Positions 59,497 to 64,000 of a stretch of DNA of 64,000 nt are shown piece by piece (position 1 is the stretch's first letter; each line of letters begins with the position of its first letter). The notes under the pieces are model-generated. The model made no database searches. It was given only the letters and a program-made list of their open reading frames with translations, and was not told where the DNA came from. The DNA lies in contig WMKK01000012.1 in NCBI GenBank assembly GCA_012295225.1, positions 434,001 through 498,000 on the forward strand, in the 5' to 3' direction. Made by a program: the position numbers and the translations under genes. This stretch comes from Ostreococcus mediterraneus (lineage: Eukaryota; Chlorophyta; Mamiellophyceae; Mamiellales; Bathycoccaceae).

Positions 59497-61983
59497 TTAC
59501 GCATCCTCGCCGTCAAACGTCTGCTTGCACGCCTGTGCGTTGTAAAACTCAGCAACTTGCTCGGCATTCGTGGCCATTTCTGGGCTCTTGTCGTCACGGC
59601 GGCGCAAGAAACGAGGGAATCGAAGAGCGATACCTTTCGTTGGGTCAACCAATCCCGCCGCCGCTTGGTGCACGGGCGAAATGGAGAGATCCGCCGCCTT
59701 GACTTCCCATACTTGCTTCGGGTCAAACCACACGTCGGGCTTCATACCTTCACCCACGCGGTAATACGAGCGAGGGCCGTCGATGACGTGCGGGTTCATA
59801 CTATTCGCCAACTCTTCCAACACGACTTCGCTGAAACCGGTGCCTATTTTACAGATGGATTGGTACTCCTCGCCGTCTTCGTCATAACACGCGAGCAAAT
59901 ATGCGCCATACACGCCAGTGCGCTTACCACGGCCCACCCACGCGCCAATGGGTACTAAATCCAAAGAATCGCCACAACCTTCCATGTAATCCTTCTTCAA
60001 TTTGAGCCAGTTCAACGAACGCTTGGATGGCTCGTACGTCGCATCGAGCGTCTTGACGATTAATCCCTCCGTGTTGGCTTGAATGGCATCTTCTAAGAAC
60101 CCTTGCAACTCGTCCACATCGCGCGACGTCTTTTCAGTGACAAAGAAAAACTCGCCTGGAACAGATTGGAACGCCTCGTACAATGCCTCGCGGCGCTTTG
60201 ACATGGGCTCGAGCAAAAGAGGCTTTCCGTTGAGGTAGAGGCAATCAAACGCATACAACGCAACTTTCACCTTGATTTGATCTTCAACGATGTTTTTCTT
60301 ACCACGCGTGCTTAAAATCTGGAACGGCAGAATTTGGTCCTTTTCCCGATCGTACGCTACGGCTTCGCAATCGATAACGACCGACTTGACACCCGGCTTG
60401 ACGTAACGCTTCATGCCAGTGATGAGATCTGGAAACTTAGCAGTGTTGTCCTCTTGGTTGCGGGAGAAAATCTTCACCGTACCATCCTCCAACAAGTGAA
60501 TTTGTGCACGCTCACCATCGTACTTGTACTCGCACGTGAAAGCAATGTCTTCAAACCGTTTCAACACCTCCAACACCCCAGTCGTGGGCTTGGCTAACAT
60601 CGGCTTGACTGGCACACCCGGCATAAACTTGCATCGCTCTTGTAAACCTGCGAAACCAACTTCGAGGAGGGCAGGAACGATTTCATCGAAAGTCGGACAT
60701 TCGCTGAACACGTGCTTTAAGATTTCCACGGCGTTCCCCAACTCGTCGGCAAGTTCGGCACCCTTTATCTTTTTACCAATGTCACTGTTCAACACGATGG
60801 CGTGCGCCAGACTTTGCGTCACCGTTTGCTGCGCGAGCCCGATGCGAAGTTTGCCTTGGAGCGAGCGCACAACGTAGCCAGCTTCACATTCGCGTGCACT
60901 CACGAGAAGCTTTTTAATTTTAGACTTCTTGCGATCGACGCTCTTCTCACCTTCAGTCGTCGCGATGGCTCGGAATTCGTTGAGCACGCCAGCCACAGTC
61001 AACGGCGGCGGCGGGAACATCATACGCTGCGTGGAACGAGATACCATGGCGACGCTTCCAAGATCACCGGCTTCTTTGTAATCGCTCTTGATTGCATCAT
61101 CCTTACGGCCAGTAGCTTCAGCGAGGCACTTGATTAGAGTCGCATCGCCGATACCGAGATCGATGCCTACGTGCTGCGGATGGATCGTATTCGACGCCAA
61201 GTACACCGCCGGCAACAAATCGCTCGGATTACTCGCCAAAATGGTTCTGAACGCGTTCGTAAGCAACTCGGCAATCTCTAATCTCTTCGTCGTTTCCGCA
61301 ATGGACTCAAAGATGTTTGCCAAGTACAAATACGGCGTCGGCGAGCCCTCCTTCCACGTCACCACCGACTTCGGGTCGTACGATAGATATCGATCTGCCG
61401 CTTCCACACTCTTATCTCCAACCCCCGCCGTCGCTGCTTCTTCTTTCTTCGCCTTCTTCGCCTTTTTCGTCTTGGGCATCTTCCCTGTCTTTGGCGCGCC
61501 GACTTCGACGTCTTCAATATCATCCTCAATCTCTGAATCTTCCTCATCCGAATCAATCTCGTCCTCGTCCTCGTAATCATCCTCGAGCGCTCGAGAACTT
61601 GCCTTACTACGGCGTCGCGTGCTGACGACGATCTCCTCGTCATCATTACCGTCGTATGCAGGCTTTGTTGAGTCAGCGGCGAGCGGCTCCGCCTTCGCTG
61701 TCACGTCGCGTAAAGGCGACTTCACCGCATCAGCGCTCGCACGCTCAGTCTTGGCATCATTCGCCGACGCCAGTGTTGTCGTTTTCATGCGCTTCGTATC
61801 GCCTTGAGCGATGATGTCGTCCTCTGTCGCGGCCTCGGTACGTTTAACTTCTGACGATGATTTTGAATTTTGAACCGAGAGCGCATTCTCATCAGCCTCG
61901 ACCGGTTTCTCCTCCTCTACAGTGCGCTTCACGCCTGCGGCGCCGCCAAAGAATCCAGCCAACGTTTGTTGTTTCGGTGGCAT
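59497..61983 (-). CDS. LIG1: ATP-dependent DNA ligase I
   Basis: An 828-residue protein. The ATG at 61983 begins MPPKQQTLAGFFGG, with a perfect PCNA-interaction (PIP) box, QQTLAGFF, at residues 5-12, which fixes the start; the frame upstream to 62061 has no ATG. Residues 20-200 are acidic and basic low complexity. The DNA-binding domain follows, then the nucleotidyltransferase core with the AMP-accepting lysine in FTCEYKYDGERAQIHLL (K487), SVVIDCEAVAYD, FDCLYLNGKPLLLEPMSKRR, LIVKTLDATYEPSKRSLNWLK, DLVPIGAWVGRGKRTG and the OB fold. It joins Okazaki fragments in the nucleus; dual nuclear/mitochondrial use is known in plants but not shown here. Confidence 0.96.
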   Translation of the reverse strand: MPPKQQTLAGFFGGAAGVKRTVEEEKPVEADENALSVQNSKSSSEVKRTEAATEDDIIAQGDTKRMKTTTLASANDAKTERASADAVKSPLRDVTAKAEPLAADSTKPAYDGNDDEEIVVSTRRRSKASSRALEDDYEDEDEIDSDEEDSEIEDDIEDVEVGAPKTGKMPKTKKAKKAKKEEAATAGVGDKSVEAADRYLSYDPKSVVTWKEGSPTPYLYLANIFESIAETTKRLEIAELLTNAFRTILASNPSDLLPAVYLASNTIHPQHVGIDLGIGDATLIKCLAEATGRKDDAIKSDYKEAGDLGSVAMVSRSTQRMMFPPPPLTVAGVLNEFRAIATTEGEKSVDRKKSKIKKLLVSARECEAGYVVRSLQGKLRIGLAQQTVTQSLAHAIVLNSDIGKKIKGAELADELGNAVEILKHVFSECPTFDEIVPALLEVGFAGLQERCKFMPGVPVKPMLAKPTTGVLEVLKRFEDIAFTCEYKYDGERAQIHLLEDGTVKIFSRNQEDNTAKFPDLITGMKRYVKPGVKSVVIDCEAVAYDREKDQILPFQILSTRGKKNIVEDQIKVKVALYAFDCLYLNGKPLLLEPMSKRREALYEAFQSVPGEFFFVTEKTSRDVDELQGFLEDAIQANTEGLIVKTLDATYEPSKRSLNWLKLKKDYMEGCGDSLDLVPIGAWVGRGKRTGVYGAYLLACYDEDGEEYQSICKIGTGFSEVVLEELANSMNPHVIDGPRSYYRVGEGMKPDVWFDPKQVWEVKAADLSISPVHQAAAGLVDPTKGIALRFPRFLRRRDDKSPEMATNAEQVAEFYNAQACKQTFDGEDA

Positions 61984-62023
61984 CGCGTCGCGCGTGACGT
62001 ACGATATGCGCGACGGGGTGTGA

Positions 62024-62032
62024 GGCGCGAAA
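62024..62032 (-). promoter_or_regulatory. E2F-like site upstream of DNA ligase I
   Basis: On the minus strand it reads TTTCGCGCC, which fits the E2F consensus TTTSSCGS, 41-49 bp upstream of the LIG1 ATG. E2F control of LIG1 in S phase is known in plants and animals. In such GC-rich DNA one site could arise by chance. Confidence 0.4.
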
Positions 62033-62116
62033 GTGCGCAGCTGTCGCCCTGAAGGAGTCAAATTTGAGACACTATGACTACTATGATGAAATTACATAAC
62101 GCTGCGCAAGAGGCAT

Positions 62117-63445
62117 TTATCCTTCCTCGCCGAATTCACGAGTGAATCGCTCGTGGAGCTCGAGATCGGCGGCGGCGACTGTAGGACGCGCACGAAGGAG
62201 TACTTTTCTAAAATCATTGGCAGTTATCGGCGGCGGGAGGACGCGCGCGGCGTAGCCGAGACGCGCGAGCTCATCGAGCGTCGATGGCCACGCGCGCGAA
62301 TCGCCCGGGGAACATGGAACATAGTATTCATCTTCAACCGGTGTGTCTGCGGAGACATTTGCGGGATTTTTTATGGTTACGAAGTGCGTTGCCTCTTGTA
62401 CTTTACGCACCGGTTCGTACAAGACATCCTTGACGACGTGGTCAATGTCAGAACCACTGAAGCCTTCTGTGGCAGCACCCAGGGACTGATAATCTTCGTC
62501 CGTCAAGTCATTCGGAGTCTCGCCGACGTGTACGCGGAAGATGTGCGCGCGAGCGGTGGCATCTGGAAGAGGGATGTAGATGCGCTTGTCAAAACGACGA
62601 CGCACCGCTTGGTCAAGCGCGTACGGCGTATTTGTCGCCGCGAGCACTAAAACCTTCCCCGAGGAATTACCAACACCCTGCATTTGCACTAATATCTCCG
62701 TTTTGATACGTCTGGACGCCTCGGATTCGCCATTTTCACCTCGCGCGCCGCAAAGCGCGTCGATTTCATCAATGAAGATGATGGATGGCGCTTGCTCTCT
62801 CGCCATATTGAAGAGCTGTGACACCAACTTTTCGCTCTCGCCCATCCATTTACTCACCAAATCACTCGACGAAATCGAAAAGAATGTTGAATCTGCCTCG
62901 GTGGCCACAGCCTTGGCGAGGTAACTCTTCCCCGTCCCTGGTGGACCGTATAACAGAAACCCACTCCACGCCTTGCGCTTACCAGTGAAAAACTGCGGAA
63001 ACTTCACCGGCAACACCACCGCCTCCTTCAACGCCTCCTTCGCCGCTTGCAAACCCGCAACGTCGTCCCACTTTACATTCGGTTTCTCAGTCACGATCGC
63101 GCTCCCGAGCTGTCCTTTCATTTTTGCTAATTCCGCATCCTCGCCTCCGTCTTGCGGTTTCGCCCGTTGCGCCCCGCTCGCCCCCGTCCCGCTCACCTCC
63201 TTTGCATTCTTCTTCCCCTGCACGATCGCATGAAGCTCCTCCGCGCGTTCAAGATACTCTTTAAACTTCTTATTCACCATCTCCGCCAACCGCGGATTCT
63301 TCTCGTACTTCAAGTAGCACGTAAAGTGGTCCAACGCCTTCATGTACAACTTGAACGCGGCTTCATAATTCCCATCTTTATCCTCACGCACCGCATCATT
63401 CACGAATGCGATGGCTTTCTCGCGTATAGACGCTCCGCCTTCCAT
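62117..63445 (-). CDS. VPS4: VPS4/SKD1 AAA ATPase (ESCRT-III disassembly)
   Basis: A 442-residue protein with its ATG at 63445, normal length. The MIT domain is residues 5-80 (ASIREKAIAFVNDAVREDKD, then YEAAFKLYMKALDHF, EYLERAEELH). The AAA domain contains LLYGPPGTGKSYLAKAVATE (Walker A), SIIFIDEIDALCGARGE (Walker B), VLAATNTPYALDQAVRRRFD (SRH with Arg finger) and the Vps4-specific beta domain, ending in FRKVLLRARPTVAAADLELHERFTREFG, the Vps4 C-terminal helix. It recycles ESCRT-III in endosome sorting and cytokinesis. It lies 133 bp before LIG1 on the same strand. Confidence 0.97.
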   Translation of the reverse strand: MEGGASIREKAIAFVNDAVREDKDGNYEAAFKLYMKALDHFTCYLKYEKNPRLAEMVNKKFKEYLERAEELHAIVQGKKNAKEVSGTGASGAQRAKPQDGGEDAELAKMKGQLGSAIVTEKPNVKWDDVAGLQAAKEALKEAVVLPVKFPQFFTGKRKAWSGFLLYGPPGTGKSYLAKAVATEADSTFFSISSSDLVSKWMGESEKLVSQLFNMAREQAPSIIFIDEIDALCGARGENGESEASRRIKTEILVQMQGVGNSSGKVLVLAATNTPYALDQAVRRRFDKRIYIPLPDATARAHIFRVHVGETPNDLTDEDYQSLGAATEGFSGSDIDHVVKDVLYEPVRKVQEATHFVTIKNPANVSADTPVEDEYYVPCSPGDSRAWPSTLDELARLGYAARVLPPPITANDFRKVLLRARPTVAAADLELHERFTREFGEEG

Positions 63446-63745
63446 CGTCACGCGCGTGCGTGCGCCTCACGACGCGCTCGCGAGGATGCGCGAGCGATTC
63501 ACGCGCGTTACGCTCGAGATCTAAAGTGACAGTTGGTGCAATACCAGCGCACTGCGCACGCCGACGACGACGTTCGCGACGACGTTCGCGCGAGTCGCGC
63601 GGTGTCTTTGGCGCGATGAAAACGCGCGGTGTCTCTCTGCGCCGCGCTCGCGCCGGAGCGTGACGCGAACGACGTCCGTGCGGCGTCGAGAAGTAAAGTT
63701 CATGGACGCAGTTCGCGCCTTTCGCGTCAGAATCCGACGCGAACG
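63446..63745. promoter_or_regulatory. Divergent promoter region
   Basis: A 300-bp spacer between VPS4 (minus) and the gene starting at 63746 (plus). It is GC-rich with CGACGACGTTCGCG direct-repeat-like patches near 63565-63600. No further gene supported. Confidence 0.35.
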
Positions 63746-64000
63746 ATGCTCCGACGACGCGCTCTGGCGCTCGCGCGCGCGTGTGAGAGTCACGCGGTGA
63801 CGCATGCGCGCGTGCGCGCGGTGCAGACGAGCGCGAGGACGTCGGCGGGGATGGGACCGGCGGTGCGGGCGACGACCGCGCCGGTGGCAGAGGTGCGTGC
63901 GATGCGTTTTCGCGCGCGTGCGTCGCGTGCGCGCCACGAGTGGTGGTTTCGCGCGCGACAGAGACGTGCGCGCGACGCGTTGTCGCGCGCTGATGCGCTC
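63746..64000 (+). CDS. First exon(s) of an unidentified, probably mitochondrial protein (runs off window)
   Basis: An ATG at 63746 opens a frame with no stop to the window end. It encodes MLRRRALALARACESHAV, Arg/Ala/Ser-rich without acidic residues over the first 35 positions, a good mitochondrial presequence. A donor-like GTGCGT at 63893 (identical to the UBL5 donor) after GTGGCAGAG suggests that exon 1 may end at 63892; downstream of it the frame becomes Arg-rich, as expected of a translated intron. The gene cannot be named from this. Confidence 0.4.
   Translation, partial: MLRRRALALARACESHAVTHARVRAVQTSARTSAGMGPAVRATTAPVAEVRAMRFRARASRARHEWWFRARQRRARDALSRADAL

Noticed and set aside
1-64000. 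tRNA, rRNA or CRISPR features
   Set aside because: I checked the intergenic gaps for tRNA A and B boxes and for repeated spacers and found none convincing; a tRNAscan run would be decisive.
1-64000. Transposons, retroelements or viral fossils
   Set aside because: No transposase, reverse transcriptase, integrase or capsid-like protein, and no long terminal repeats seen; only short microsatellites.

Overview
The window is a GC-rich, very gene-dense eukaryotic nuclear segment, most likely from a picoeukaryotic green alga of the Mamiellophyceae (Ostreococcus-like). Pointers to this are the many plant-type gene families with chloroplast or mitochondrial targeting sequences (FtsHi, GNOM-type ARF-GEF, plant-type Aurora kinase, BRX domain, chloroplast RsmG), mostly uninterrupted coding regions, short intergenic gaps (often 30-300 bp), and rare short introns with CTRAC-like branch points. 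This taxonomic call is an inference; no rRNA or organellar marker is present.

Layout, left to right. 1-9.9 kb: the 5' part of a PRP17/CDC40 splicing-factor gene, a peptidoglycan-binding-like plastid/membrane protein, a protease-dead FtsHi AAA protein and a GNOM-type ARF-GEF. 9.9-16.6 kb: a cyclophilin, a degenerate AMP-synthetase-like protein, a plastid CPBP protease, a PH-RCC1-BRX protein and a small hypothetical. 17.1-29.4 kb: Aurora kinase (two exons), a sulfotransferase, a CCR4 deadenylase, two unknowns, a GT32-FkbM fusion, a DHHC palmitoyltransferase and a NUDT22-like Nudix protein. 29.5-41.9 kb: UBL5/Hub1 (two exons), V-ATPase subunit B, a plastid PAP2 phosphatase, STRAP, the mitochondrial calcium uniporter, an MFS carrier, COQ6, 7-keto-8-aminopelargonate synthase with a peroxisomal SKL tail, an ADP-sugar Nudix hydrolase and an unknown. 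42-50 kb: a small secreted acidic protein, a lipoyl-less E2-like protein, an AlkB-type oxygenase, an SFI1-like protein, chloroplast RsmG, a PRA1-like protein and an unknown. 50-64 kb: an aldo/keto reductase with a Tat-like lumenal signal, kinesin-14, WEE1, a START-like unknown, REV1, DNA ligase I, VPS4 and the beginning of a further gene.

The genes do not form an operon-like pathway; most are housekeeping. There is a loose concentration of cell-cycle, spindle and DNA-repair genes (Aurora, SFI1-like, kinesin-14, WEE1, REV1, LIG1). Many neighbours are divergent pairs sharing very short promoters (39-180 bp). Two of these promoters share a telo-box type element with an identical 10-mer. I saw no transposons, viral fossils, CRISPR arrays, rRNA or convincing tRNA genes.

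I found no clear new multi-gene system. The most interesting items are domain-architecture oddities: REV1 without BRCT, PH-RCC1-BRX without FYVE, an E2-like protein with neither lipoyl domain nor catalytic His, a GT32-FkbM fusion, and a truncated acyl-CoA-synthetase-like protein. Starts were placed at the first suitable ATG. Several frames extend further 5' without an ATG, so N-termini are the least certain part of the annotation.
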